Assembly (NCBI GenBank): GCA_040752595.1 | Contig: JBFMGX010000030.1 | Coordinates: 25,557-57,909, forward strand | Length of the DNA: 32,353 bases | Reading direction: 5' to 3' | From: Candidatus Zixiibacteriota bacterium | Lineage (GTDB): Bacteria; Zixibacteria; MSB-5A5; WJJR01 | In this document: in pieces, positions 1 through 8,215 of the stretch | How the letters are laid out: each line of letters opens with the position of its first letter | Numbering within the stretch: the first letter of the stretch is position 1 | Translations under genes and position numbers: made by a program | The notes under the pieces: generated by a model | What the model was told of the DNA's origin: nothing | What the model saw: the letters and a program-made list of their open reading frames with translations, nothing else | Database searches by the model: none

Positions 1-35
1 ACCCCTCGGCTCATTCGTCAGAAGACGTGAGGACG

Positions 36-213
36 GTGGGCAGAGCCCACCCTACTGGATCTTCATGGACCACGGGTGTAGAGGGGCGAGGCGCTGCCTC
101 GCCCTCGATTCCACGGGGGAGGGTTGTCCTCGCCGGAGGTGAGCAGGCGCCGGGTCACCCCCACGCTTCAATTCGCGCCGGGTTTTGTAGGTGGGTGCGG
201 AGCACCCACCTCG
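36..213. repeat. Cluster of short palindromes (family D)
   Basis: Bases 1-279 show no convincing gene. They carry three short inverted repeats: GGTGGGCagaGCCCACC near 36-52, a GGGCGAGG/CCTCGCCC palindrome near 85-104, and GGTGGGTGCggaGCACCCACC near 191-211. The same type recurs at 857-936 and at 21576-21638. No T-tract follows them, so they look like dispersed intergenic repeats rather than classical terminators. Confidence 0.6.
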
Positions 214-279
214 CCGTTCTCTACAGCAGCCGCGGAGCAGCTCCAGTTCGCCGGGGATATGATTCGATCCCGGATAGGT

Positions 280-774
280 TCATGAATCACGGCGGCGCAC
301 CAGCAGAACACACCGCCCGCACACAGGGTCATCGAACCGACGATCCACAGAGAAACCCGCCTTGCTGAAGGCCCCGATCGACGCGATGTTGTCCATCATG
401 GGCACCGCAATGAGATAGGGAACGGTAGGATCGGCCAATGCCTCCTCGACCACCAGTCGAATGGCAGCGGTGCCGACTCCCCTCCCCACCATGTCCTGTT
501 CACCGATCATGATGTCGATATCGATGGCATCGGGGGAGACGTCGTGCAGCCCGGCCTCATCCAGCTCAGTTGCTGGCGGATGTCCCCAGAGCACAAGTCC
601 GACCTTGCGGCCATCGGCTTCGATGACTGCCAATCGCGATTCCGCCGGGAGGCGTCCGAGTTGGACAAGGATTTCGCCGGGATCGCCCCACCAACGGCGT
701 ACATGTTCTGCCTTGAGCCAACGATTGATCAGTGACCAGTCCGGTCCGCGGACATCAACGAGCCGTATGTTCAT
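280..774 (-). CDS. GNAT family N-acetyltransferase, AAC(6')-like
   Basis: A 164-residue acetyl-CoA-dependent N-acetyltransferase. The sequence shows an N-terminal segment with a WWG motif (near residues 28-30), typical of the Acetyltransf_8/AAC(6') branch. It also has the acetyl-CoA pyrophosphate-binding motif, seen as GRGVGTAA in the C-terminal half, followed by the usual 'N.aSi.af.kaGF' helix-strand. The ATG at 774 is chosen because AGGTGG lies about five bases upstream, while the open frame continues 54 codons further into a family D palindrome. Aminoglycosides, amines and siderophore precursors are substrates of this branch, so substrate cannot be told. No resistance or mobile genes flank it. 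The fold assignment is firm; resistance is not implied. Confidence 0.85.
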   Translation of the reverse strand: MNIRLVDVRGPDWSLINRWLKAEHVRRWWGDPGEILVQLGRLPAESRLAVIEADGRKVGLVLWGHPPATELDEAGLHDVSPDAIDIDIMIGEQDMVGRGVGTAAIRLVVEEALADPTVPYLIAVPMMDNIASIGAFSKAGFSVDRRFDDPVCGRCVLLVRRRDS

Positions 775-856
775 GGCACCCACCTGTTGAACCGGCGGCA
801 GTGGCGGGATCCAACGCCACCCGGTGACACGTGGCCCGTTCTTGGGTCCGCAGTGG

Positions 857-936
857 GAGATGTAGGGTGGGCGCTCTGCACCCACCATCTGTCGTCGAGG
901 AGGGAAAGAGGTGGGCGCGAAGCACCCGCCCCACAT
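857..936. repeat. Two palindromes of family D upstream of the GNAT gene
   Basis: Two consecutive imperfect palindromes, one of the form GGTGGGCGCtctGCACCCACC and one of the form GGTGGGCGCgaaGCACCCGCC. They sit between the GNAT gene and the end of the M48 gene, and resemble the copies near positions 36-52 and 191-211. Confidence 0.55.
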
Positions 937-972
937 CTCAAGGGATGGAGAGTCAAACGCGATGTCCCTGTG

Positions 973-3252
973 TCACTCCACCCAGTCGGCGATGAAGATA
1001 TTCGTCTCGCCGGGCTCGGCGGCGTTGCGGTTGGAGGCGAAGACCAGCCGGCTCCCGTCGGCGTTGAACATGGGGAAGCCGTCGAAGGTGTCGTTGGATG
1101 TGATCCGCTCCAGGCCGCTGCCGTCCAGATTGATCATGTACAGATCGAAGTTGCGCCCCTTGGGATCATCCATGTTCGACGAGAAGATGATCCGTTCGCC
1201 ATCCGGATGGAAGAAGGGACAGAAGTTGGCGGCGCCATTGTGGGTGAGTTGCACCTTGTTGGAGCCATCGGCATCCATGATAAAGATCTCCAGCTTGTTG
1301 GGACGGATCATCGCCTCGCGCAACAGTGACTGGTACTCGGCAATCGCCGCCGAGTCGGTCGGGTGCGAGGCGCGATAGACGATCTTGCGGCCGTCGGGGG
1401 AAAAGAACGCCCCACCGTCGTAGCCGACTTCGTGCGTCAGGCGGACAGGATCGGTGCCGTCGGCGTTCATCACATAGAGCTCCAGATCGCCATCGCGCAC
1501 CGAGGTGAACAGGATCTTGGACCCATCCGGAGAGTACACCGCCTCGGCGTCGTATCCCGGAGCCGTCGTCAGGCGCTTCAGGTCGCTGCCATCGGGACGC
1601 GCCGAGAAGACGTCGTACCCTGGGTGCAGAGTCCAAACATACCCGCGCCCATGCGAGGCCCGGGGCGGGCAGGAATCCCCGGTCAAATGCGTTGAGCAAT
1701 AGACGATGCGCTGACCGTCCGGGGCAAAAAACGCGCAGGTCGTCGCCCCGCGCCCGGTTGAGACCTGGCGCAACTCGGTGCCGTCTGTGCGCATCGTGAA
1801 GATGCGGTCACATGGCCAGCCGTCACGGGTCGACTGGAAGATCAGCCAGCGCCCCGTTCGGTCGAAGTACGCCTCGGCGTTTTCCCCGCCGTCGGTCAAC
1901 TGGCGGACATTGGCCAGATGCCGCTCATCGGGAAGCGCAAGGGGGGACGCCGCGACCGGCTGGGATGACTCGTAGGCACGCGCGAACTCCACCCGCTCCG
2001 ACAGGGTCGGGTGATCATACAACCAGAATTTGATGAACCCCGACGGGTTGGGATTGGACAGGTTCACCGCCGCCAGCTTCTCAAATGCCATCGCCGCCGC
2101 GGCGCCGTCCCCGGTTCGTTCGAGACCAAACACGTCGGCCCGATGCTCGAAGTGCCGCCACACGCCGTTGAAGACAGGGGCAAGAAGAAAACTGAAGACG
2201 CTGAAGGCGAGCAGAATCAAGGGTGCACTGGCAAAGCTCGCCAACCGCTCAAAGCCGAAGCGGTCTTTGTATCGGACCAGAGCCCAACACATCGCCACAT
2301 GGGCGAGATACCCGCACACGAAGACCAATGCCACCGCCAGCGCCAACCCGATCCAGACATGGTGGAGCAGATAGTGCCCCATCTCATGCCCGACCACGAA
2401 CATGACCTCCGCCGGCGCGAATGCGTTGATGGTGTTGTCGAACAGAACGATACGTTGGGTCTGGCCCAGACCGGCGACATAGGCCCCGATCTTCTTGGTG
2501 TCCTTCGAGGCATCCATCACGAACACGCGCGAGTCGGGAATTCCCGACTTGGCCGCCAGATCGAGGATCTGGGTGCGCAGTGCCCCCTCCTCCATCGGCT
2601 CGGTCTTGTTGAACAACGGCGTGACCACGACCGGAGCGATGATCATCACGAACGCCAGAAGCGGGATCGACACGACTCCCATCCACGCCCACCAACTCCG
2701 TGGCCGACGGCGAATCAGCGCATACCCGATGGCGGCAATGATGACCGCAAAGATCAGCGACACGGCCAGCGACTTCGCCACGTCACCCAGCCAGGCCCCG
2801 ATTGTCTGATTCGACAGCCCGTAGCGGTGCTCGACGTGAAAGCCGCTGTAGTAGTCCAGTGGGAGCGTCAGGACCTGCAGGACGACCAGAAGCACGGCCA
2901 GATAGAACACAAGGACCAGAAACCGCCTCTTGGTGATCCGTTCCGCCCATCTCAACAGGCGTGCAGAAAGACCCGTGAATAGAATGGCCAGAAGCGCGAG
3001 CGAACCATACACGAACCCGACAAACACAAGGGTGTTCTTCGTGCTCGAATAGGCGATCGCCTGCTCCTTCTGCGCCGCCGTCATTTGCCCCCACCCGGCT
3101 CCCGTCTCCGGGGTGATGGCCGCGGTTGACGGCGATGCCGCAACGTCCTGGGCCGCGGCCTGGTCGACGACGTTCCAAAACGCCAGACCGACCAACAGAG
3201 CAGAATAGAATACCCATCGTCCCATGACCGACCCCTTCGGAACCAACATCAT
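973..3252 (-). CDS. M48 family (Ste24/HtpX-like) membrane metalloprotease fused to a C-terminal TolB-like WD40/PD40 beta-propeller
   Basis: Predicted integral-membrane zinc protease of about 759 residues. Residue numbers below count from the upstream in-frame codon at 3297. A signal-like helix ends in AAAQ near residue 50. CAAX-protease N-terminal membrane segments follow at about 88-110, 125-145, 175-195 and 205-226. The zinc site is HEMGH at 304-308 with a downstream EHRAD (Glu384), flanked by two more membrane helices. From about residue 463 to the end lie PD40/TolB-type repeats with recurring 'sPDG.ki.f.S.rdG' and 'dADGt...LT' signatures. Ste24-type enzymes normally end soon after the EHRAD helix, so the propeller is an added ~310-residue domain. 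The starts at 3252 or 3249 have GGGGAG upstream; 3225 is also possible. The gene is monocistronic here. Confidence 0.88.
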   Translation of the reverse strand: MMLVPKGSVMGRWVFYSALLVGLAFWNVVDQAAAQDVAASPSTAAITPETGAGWGQMTAAQKEQAIAYSSTKNTLVFVGFVYGSLALLAILFTGLSARLLRWAERITKRRFLVLVFYLAVLLVVLQVLTLPLDYYSGFHVEHRYGLSNQTIGAWLGDVAKSLAVSLIFAVIIAAIGYALIRRRPRSWWAWMGVVSIPLLAFVMIIAPVVVTPLFNKTEPMEEGALRTQILDLAAKSGIPDSRVFVMDASKDTKKIGAYVAGLGQTQRIVLFDNTINAFAPAEVMFVVGHEMGHYLLHHVWIGLALAVALVFVCGYLAHVAMCWALVRYKDRFGFERLASFASAPLILLAFSVFSFLLAPVFNGVWRHFEHRADVFGLERTGDGAAAAMAFEKLAAVNLSNPNPSGFIKFWLYDHPTLSERVEFARAYESSQPVAASPLALPDERHLANVRQLTDGGENAEAYFDRTGRWLIFQSTRDGWPCDRIFTMRTDGTELRQVSTGRGATTCAFFAPDGQRIVYCSTHLTGDSCPPRASHGRGYVWTLHPGYDVFSARPDGSDLKRLTTAPGYDAEAVYSPDGSKILFTSVRDGDLELYVMNADGTDPVRLTHEVGYDGGAFFSPDGRKIVYRASHPTDSAAIAEYQSLLREAMIRPNKLEIFIMDADGSNKVQLTHNGAANFCPFFHPDGERIIFSSNMDDPKGRNFDLYMINLDGSGLERITSNDTFDGFPMFNADGSRLVFASNRNAAEPGETNIFIADWVE

Positions 3253-3381
3253 CGTCCTGTCTCCCCGCTCCGGGGCGCCAATGTACCGCCGGATCACCCC
3301 GCAGACAAAGGCAAAGACAGACCGAGCCTCGGATCTGATGGCAGTAGAGCAAAAGAAGTGGAGATTCCGCGGCAGAAGGCG

Positions 3382-3401
3382 GGGGATCTTAAGAGGATAT
3401 C
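3382..3401 (-). promoter_or_regulatory. CTCTTAAGA motif upstream of the M48 gene
   Basis: Read on the minus strand this is GAT-A-T-C-CTCTTAAGA-T-CCCC. Nearly the same string (GATCTTCTCTTAAGACCCC) occurs at 8935-8953, upstream of the other isolated minus-strand gene with a leader, the dockerin-type protein. It lies about 130 bases before the M48 start. The role is unknown; it could be an operator or a core promoter element. Confidence 0.3.
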
Positions 3402-3444
3402 ATCCGGCGGACGGCAACCCCGACCGCCGGCCCAGCAGCGGCGG

Positions 3445-3633
3445 TCAGAGGCGCGGTGTCTCGCGATATCCGCGCCAGTCGATCGAGCTTGCGCCGATGT
3501 CGCGCAAGGTCCCCGGCAGCAGTGACAACTGTCCGGCCAGGATGCTGTTGACGACGCGGGCGAACTTGTTCGGCGTCAATTGCTGCAGGGACAAGGGGTG
3601 CCAGCAGATCTTGGCACGGGCACGGGGGGCCAT
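3445..3633 (-). CDS. Possible small protein of 62 residues, unknown
   Basis: I do not recognise this gene. It is called because the ATG at 3633 has GAGG six bases upstream, the codons have the same strong G/C third-position bias as its neighbours, and the translation reads like a real protein. It opens MAPRARAK, has an amphipathic centre (FARVVNSILAGQLSLLP), and ends in WRGYRETPRL. It lies upstream of, and on the same strand as, the M48 gene, with about 190 bases between them holding the CTCTTAAGA motif. No membrane span or signal peptide is obvious. The same frame is open for 60 more codons upstream, but those lack this codon bias. The rest of 3253-3932 shows nothing else coding. Confidence 0.45.
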   Translation of the reverse strand: MAPRARAKICWHPLSLQQLTPNKFARVVNSILAGQLSLLPGTLRDIGASSIDWRGYRETPRL

Positions 3634-3867
3634 ACTGCACCTCGGGTATGACGGGCCTGACGCCCGGTTACAACTCTGCGAATACCACCTCTCGACTTTG
3701 GTCACCGCTGGAAGACTGCTGCTGGACGAATGTCGTGGTCCCTCTTCCGAAATTAAATACGCAGCGGTCGGGGCGTTTGCAGCGGATTTGCCGTGAAAGG
3801 CGCCGCTTTTCATCCCACACGGTCAGCTTTTCCGGATTGACAGGGGACCGGCGGTGAAACCACATTG

Positions 3868-3897
3868 CCGACGACACCCCTTCGGTGTGCGCGTCGG
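3868..3897 (+). promoter_or_regulatory. Stem-loop in the aspS leader
   Basis: CCGACG-ACACC pairs with GGTGT-(GCG bulge)-CGTCGG around a five-base loop. It sits 36 bases before the aspS start. It may be an mRNA leader structure or attenuator. No T-tract follows, and no tRNA-binding T-box features are seen. Confidence 0.35.
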
Positions 3898-3932
3898 TTC
3901 CCCGTACACACCGTCCCCTGTGAAGGAGTACC

Positions 3933-5753
3933 ATGCTGCCGATTGAATCGATCAAACGCACGCACAATTGCGGTGAATTGCGTCCCGGGCATGCCGGAGA
4001 GACCGTGAGGCTGAACGGTTGGGTCGCGCACTGGCGCGATCTGGGCGGCTTGTTCTTCATCGATCTCCGTGACCGCTACGGTCTGACCCAGATTGTCTTC
4101 AACCCGGCCACCATCGACCCCGAGACCATGGCCACAGCATCCGCCCTGCGCGCCGAGACGGTCGTCGGGGTCGAAGGCACAGTCCGCCTGCGCCCGGAGA
4201 GAACCGCCAATCCCAAGCTGGCGACCGGCCACGTGGAGGTCGCCGTCGCGCGCCTGATCGTCCTCAACCGCTCCAAGACGCCGCCCTTTGAGATCGCCGC
4301 CGAAACCCAAGCCGGTGAAGACCTGCGGCTGAAGTATCGCTATCTTGACCTGCGACGTTCCCCCCTGCAAGAGAAGCTCCGCATCCGCCACCGCGCCGCC
4401 AAGGCTGTTCGCGACTACCTGGACCGGCAGGGGTTCTATGAAATCGAGACGCCGCTGCTCATGCGTTCGACCCCGGAGGGGGCACGCGACTATGTCGTCC
4501 CCTCACGCATCCACAAGGGACGCTTCTATGCCCTGCCGCAGTCGCCGCAGCTCATGAAGCAGATCCTCATGATCGCCGGCTTTGATCGCTACTTCCAACT
4601 GGCCCGCTGCCTCCGCGATGAGGACCTGCGCGCCGACCGCCAGCCGGAGCACACTCAGATCGACATGGAGATGGCCTTTGTTACGCCGGAGGACATCTGG
4701 GCGGTGGTGGAAGGGATGATGGCACACGTGTTCGATGATGTCCTCGGCCTGAAGATCAAAACGCCGTTCCTGCGGCTCACTTACCGTGAGGCGATGGACA
4801 CCTACGGCTCAGATAAGCCCGATCTGCGCTATGATCTGCCGATTCGCGACCTCTCCGAGGCGGTTCGGTCCAGCGGCTTCCGCGTCTTCGATGATACCGT
4901 CACCAAAGCGGGACGTGTCGCCGGCATCCGCGCGCCGGGGATGGCGACATTGTCGCGCAGCCAGATCGCCGAGCTGGAGAAGATCGTCAAGGTTGCCGGG
5001 GCGGCAGGGCTGGCATACATCCTCTACGCCCCCGATGGCGTCAAGTCGCCGATTCTCAAATACCTCAACCCCGCCGCGCTCGACCGCATCACCGGTGCCG
5101 CCGAGGCGGCCGTCGGCGATGCCGTCCTGATCGTCGCCGCCGATGTGAAGACCTGCCGCGCCGCGCTCGGAAAACTCCGCATTGCCCTGGCCGAGCGACT
5201 CAAGCTCGTCGACACCGGGCGTTTCGCCTTTCTGTGGGTCCATGAGTTCCCGCTCTTTGAGTTCAATGCCGAGACCGGACGGTACGAGGCGATGCACAAC
5301 ATCGTCACGCATCCGTATGAAGAGGACCTGCCCAGATTGGAAGCGGGATTCACCACGGGTGCAACTCCCGGCACGCCCGATCACCCCTGGGATTTCATCC
5401 GGGCCCACCAATACGACCTGGTCCTCAACGGCACCGAGATCGCCTCCGGCGGCATCCGCAATCATCGCGCCGACTTGCAGCGCCGCGTCCTGAATGCCCT
5501 CGGCATCGATGACGCCCGTGCCCGGCGCATGTTCGGTTTCTTGCTGGAGGCGCTGGAGTATGGCGCTCCGCCACACGGCGGGATCGCTCCCGGTTTCGAC
5601 CGCATCGTGGCAATCATGACCGGCTCCGAATCGTTGCGCGACGTGATCGCCTTCCCGAAGACGACGCAGGCACAATCGCTGATGGACGGCTCGCCGGCGG
5701 AGATCGAGCCGCACCAGTTGGCCGAGCTCGGCATCTCGATCGACAGGACATAG
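3933..5753 (+). CDS. aspS: Aspartyl-tRNA synthetase
   Basis: This enzyme charges tRNA-Asp with aspartate (class II synthetase, cytoplasmic dimer). At 606 residues it is the length of the bacterial type with a GAD insertion domain. The N-terminal OB-fold anticodon-binding domain (about 1-110) opens with 'R.H.CGELR'. Motif 1 is around FYEIETPLL (168-176), then STPEGARDY, the QSPQL aspartate-binding loop, motif 2 with LRDEDLRADRQPEHTQID (227-244), and motif 3 GGIAPGFDRI (549-558). The ATG follows AAGGAG at good spacing. One oddity: the usual HHPFT segment reads MHNIVTHPYEEDL (454-466), so the second His of the pair is Asn. Whether the enzyme is discriminating or also charges tRNA-Asn cannot be read from this alone; no gatCAB gene lies nearby. 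Confidence 0.97.
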   Translation: MLPIESIKRTHNCGELRPGHAGETVRLNGWVAHWRDLGGLFFIDLRDRYGLTQIVFNPATIDPETMATASALRAETVVGVEGTVRLRPERTANPKLATGHVEVAVARLIVLNRSKTPPFEIAAETQAGEDLRLKYRYLDLRRSPLQEKLRIRHRAAKAVRDYLDRQGFYEIETPLLMRSTPEGARDYVVPSRIHKGRFYALPQSPQLMKQILMIAGFDRYFQLARCLRDEDLRADRQPEHTQIDMEMAFVTPEDIWAVVEGMMAHVFDDVLGLKIKTPFLRLTYREAMDTYGSDKPDLRYDLPIRDLSEAVRSSGFRVFDDTVTKAGRVAGIRAPGMATLSRSQIAELEKIVKVAGAAGLAYILYAPDGVKSPILKYLNPAALDRITGAAEAAVGDAVLIVAADVKTCRAALGKLRIALAERLKLVDTGRFAFLWVHEFPLFEFNAETGRYEAMHNIVTHPYEEDLPRLEAGFTTGATPGTPDHPWDFIRAHQYDLVLNGTEIASGGIRNHRADLQRRVLNALGIDDARARRMFGFLLEALEYGAPPHGGIAPGFDRIVAIMTGSESLRDVIAFPKTTQAQSLMDGSPAEIEPHQLAELGISIDRT

Positions 5754-5790
5754 CGGTGCTGGTCTTTCCGTTCGAGGGCACGACGCACCG

Positions 5791-5835
5791 CTGCTGGGTT
5801 GAAAGCCCAGGGGGCTCTAAGCCCCCTGTCCGCCA
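5791..5835. repeat. Family C palindrome (GGGGGCT/AGCCCCC) after aspS
   Basis: Two hairpins in tandem: CTGGGttgaaaGCCCAG and then GGGGGCTctaAGCCCCC followed by TGTCCGCC. Related copies are at 7541-7590, 8216-8285 and 26541-26567. It may stall or end aspS transcription, but no T-run follows. Confidence 0.6.
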
Positions 5836-5855
5836 CGATCGAAACCTGCCCGGCT

Positions 5856-5906
5856 AACCTCTCCCTCCGGGAGAGGTCGCCCGCCTGCGGCGGGCGGGTG
5901 AGGGAG
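5856..5906 (+). repeat. Family A repeat (copy 1), abutting the start of the Omp85-like gene
   Basis: The copy reads AACCTCTCCCTCC-GGGAGAGGT, then a GCCCGCC/GGCGGGC hairpin, then GGTGAGGGAG. The other copies are at 17085-17202, 19446-19541 and 29198-29314. The terminal purine run ends two bases before the TTG start codon of the next gene. Confidence 0.75.
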
Positions 5907-5908
5907 TC

Positions 5909-7519
5909 TTGCAGCCCGTACCATCGATCTCCAGCTTCCTTCGGGTTCAAGCCGTCGTCGTGGCCTTGGTGTCGACGCTGCTGACCGCGCAATTGTCCGC
6001 CGCGACGACGTACATCGGCCGCATCGAAATCCAGAATCTCGACATCTACTCACCCGAAGAGGCGACCAGAGGTTGGCTCTATCGCACCGCCAACATCCTG
6101 CATGTCCAGACACGGGCTGGACTGATTCGCCGTTTCCTGTTGTTCCGCGAGGGTGACGTCTACGATCCGTTCCTACTGGAAGAATCGGAACGCAATCTCC
6201 GACAACTGCCGTTTCTGCGCCGCGTGTCGATCACGGCCGCGCCGCCCCAAGACAGCATCGTGGACGTCGAGATCATCACGCAGGACAGTTGGACCACCGA
6301 GCCGACGGGGGCCTACCGATACTCCGGGGGAACGGCCACCTACGATCTCGAGATCAAGGAGAAGAATCTCTTCGGAACCGGACGCGCGCTGGCGCTGCGG
6401 TATGCCCGTGAGACCGAGCGCATCGTCCGATCACTGTCGTACGGAGATCCATGTTTATTCGGCCCCTACTGGGGCGCCCGGATGTCGCTGGCCCGGAACA
6501 CCGACGGGCACGAGTACAAAGCCGAGATCGAACGGCCGTTCTTCTCCCTGCTGACGCGGTGGCAGGCGCGCCTCGCCGGACTCGACCTGCGACGATCCGA
6601 GACGATCTACCGCGAGGGCGAAATCGACGCGCGATATCGCCGGGACCATTGGGGATTCGAAACGGAGTGTGGCGTCGCTCTAACGACATCGCCATCGCGT
6701 GCGCAACGGCTCCTGCTCGGATCCGTCTTGTGGAATGACGAGTTCGGTCACGACACCGACCGCCCGGATGATATTCTCCCCGAGAACCAGGATTTCCGCT
6801 TCCTGACCTTGGGATACGAAAGCGCCGGAAGTTCTTTCTTGAAAGTCAACTACGTGAACCGCGGCATCCGCTTCGAGGACTTCAACCTGGCGCGGCGTCT
6901 CATCGCCCGGTTCGGTGTCTCCCCACGCGCGTTGGGGCCGTCACGAACGACCCTGTTGCTGCAACTGGGAGTGGAGCAGGGAGTGGCACTGGGCACAGGC
7001 CGCTTCGTCCAGATGGTACTGGCGTACCAGACGCGTTGGGACCGATCCCCGCAAAACGAAGTTCTCTCCGCCGAGGGGCGACTCGTATACAAGCATGGCA
7101 GCTGGGGGCCACAGACATCGATCGCGCGGGTGCGGTACGATCAGGCTTGGCGTCCCGACCGCGACTGGCAACTCGTGGCCGATGGCGACAACGGGTTGCG
7201 CGGCTACCACTTGCACTCTTACGCTGGTGATCGACGCCTGATTGCCAATTTCGAGCATCGCCTCTTCTCCAGAACCGAACTGCTACAGGTCGTCTCTCCC
7301 GGAGCGGCGATCTTCGCCGACATCGGTACGGCAGTGTCGCCCGGCATCCCGATGCGGCGCGCCCGCGTTGGTGCCGACATGGGCGCCGGCCTCCGGCTCG
7401 GACTTTCGCGTGCTGCGACTCACGATATCATTCGCCTCGATTTCGCGTGGGCGCTGAATCGGGACCCCCTGGGACGGCGAGGCCTGTTGATCTCATTCGC
7501 CACCGGTCAGGCGTTCTGA
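5909..7519 (+). CDS. Outer-membrane beta-barrel protein of the Omp85/BamA superfamily with one POTRA domain
   Basis: A 536-residue outer-membrane protein. A signal peptide (hydrophobic VQAVVVALVSTLL, cleavage after about SAA at residue 32) precedes a single POTRA-like domain at about 36-112 ('LfreGDvYdpflLeESeRnLRqLpFLr.v.I'). The rest is barrel, with alternating strands and a GDNGLRGYH motif near residue 430, the counterpart of the Omp85 'VRGY' loop. The protein ends in ...SFATGQAF with the C-terminal Phe of outer-membrane strands. Full BamA has five POTRA domains and about 800 residues, so this is a short Omp85 relative, not BamA itself. The start is TTG, the only start that keeps the whole signal peptide; the family A repeat ends just before it. 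The client or substrate is unknown. Confidence 0.85.
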   Translation: MQPVPSISSFLRVQAVVVALVSTLLTAQLSAATTYIGRIEIQNLDIYSPEEATRGWLYRTANILHVQTRAGLIRRFLLFREGDVYDPFLLEESERNLRQLPFLRRVSITAAPPQDSIVDVEIITQDSWTTEPTGAYRYSGGTATYDLEIKEKNLFGTGRALALRYARETERIVRSLSYGDPCLFGPYWGARMSLARNTDGHEYKAEIERPFFSLLTRWQARLAGLDLRRSETIYREGEIDARYRRDHWGFETECGVALTTSPSRAQRLLLGSVLWNDEFGHDTDRPDDILPENQDFRFLTLGYESAGSSFLKVNYVNRGIRFEDFNLARRLIARFGVSPRALGPSRTTLLLQLGVEQGVALGTGRFVQMVLAYQTRWDRSPQNEVLSAEGRLVYKHGSWGPQTSIARVRYDQAWRPDRDWQLVADGDNGLRGYHLHSYAGDRRLIANFEHRLFSRTELLQVVSPGAAIFADIGTAVSPGIPMRRARVGADMGAGLRLGLSRAATHDIIRLDFAWALNRDPLGRRGLLISFATGQAF

Positions 7520-7540
7520 TGGAACGACTGATTCTTGCGT

Positions 7541-7590
7541 AGGACAGGGGGCTTTCAGCCCCCTGCGGGCACGGCGGGCCGTGCCCCTAC
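7541..7590. repeat. Family C palindrome (copy 2)
   Basis: GGACAGGGGGCTttcAGCCCCCTG is followed at once by a second palindrome, GGGCACGgcgggCCGTGCCCC. It lies in the gap between the Omp85-like gene and the TPR gene. Confidence 0.6.
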
Positions 7591-7649
7591 AATCGCAATC
7601 ACCGTATTGAAAAACCGGTGTCCGCACATGAATGAATCGCGCCGACAGG

Positions 7650-7680
7650 TTGCAAAAGACCGTCATTATGGCTATCTTTG
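7650..7680 (+). promoter_or_regulatory. Candidate promoter of the TPR gene
   Basis: TTGCAA-N17-TATCTT at 7650-7678 would serve as a sigma70 site. The same bases also read GTTG-N20-TATCTTTG, which fits the Bacteroidetes-type pattern TTTG-N19-21-TAnnTTTG. It lies 16 bases before the ATG, so the leader would be very short. Confidence 0.35.
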
Positions 7681-7695
7681 TCACGGAGACGAGTC

Positions 7696-8187
7696 ATGTC
7701 CATGACGCGGCGCAAACGGCTTCAATACGCAGAGAAATTCTTCGCCATGGCGCAGGATTTCCAGGACATGGGTTTCTACGCTGACGCCGCGCATTACTAC
7801 CGCAAGTCGATCCGTATGTATCCGACGCCGGAGGCGTACACCCACCTGGGCTGGGCACACTCGTTCCTCGGCGATTACGATCAGGCGATCGAATACTGCA
7901 AGGTCGCCATCTCGCTCGATCCCGATTACGGCAACCCGTACAACGACATCGGGGCCTATCTACTGGAAAAAGGCGAGATCGACCGTGCCATCCCCTATCT
8001 GCGCCGCGCCGCCAAGGCCCGACGCTACGACCAACACCATTTCGCCCACTTCAATTTGGGCCGCGCCTGGGAACGCAAGCACAACCTCGACAAGGCCGCC
8101 GCCGAGTACAAACGGGCGCACGAGCTCTCCCCCGAATACGAGCCCGCCAAGAACGCCTACTACCGGCTTGTCCGCATGATGAATTAG
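7696..8187 (+). CDS. Tetratricopeptide-repeat protein
   Basis: A cytoplasmic-looking protein of 163 residues made almost wholly of TPR helices. Repeats are visible as 'mGFYaDAAhYYRKSIrMYPTPEAYtHLGWAHsFLGDYDQAIEY', then a repeat starting at PDYGNPYNDIG and one at HFAHFNLGRAWE, ending '...AYYRLVRMMN'. No signal peptide or membrane segment is present. TPR proteins act as scaffolds, and the partner is not shown. The ATG at 7696 is chosen because GGAG lies seven bases upstream; a TTG at 7678 in the same frame has no ribosome-binding site and overlaps the candidate -10 box. It stands alone between two family C repeats. Confidence 0.85.
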   Translation: MSMTRRKRLQYAEKFFAMAQDFQDMGFYADAAHYYRKSIRMYPTPEAYTHLGWAHSFLGDYDQAIEYCKVAISLDPDYGNPYNDIGAYLLEKGEIDRAIPYLRRAAKARRYDQHHFAHFNLGRAWERKHNLDKAAAEYKRAHELSPEYEPAKNAYYRLVRMMN

Positions 8188-8215
8188 CGGATCGGCACCC
8201 GGAACGGGACCGAAG

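Noticed and set aside
280-774. Aminoglycoside resistance gene
   Set aside because: The AAC(6')-like fold is shared by many acetyltransferases, and no resistance context is present.
3224-3796. 190-codon plus-strand frame upstream of aspS
   Set aside because: It overlaps the M48 start region and the small minus-strand gene, with no ribosome-binding site and poor codon bias.
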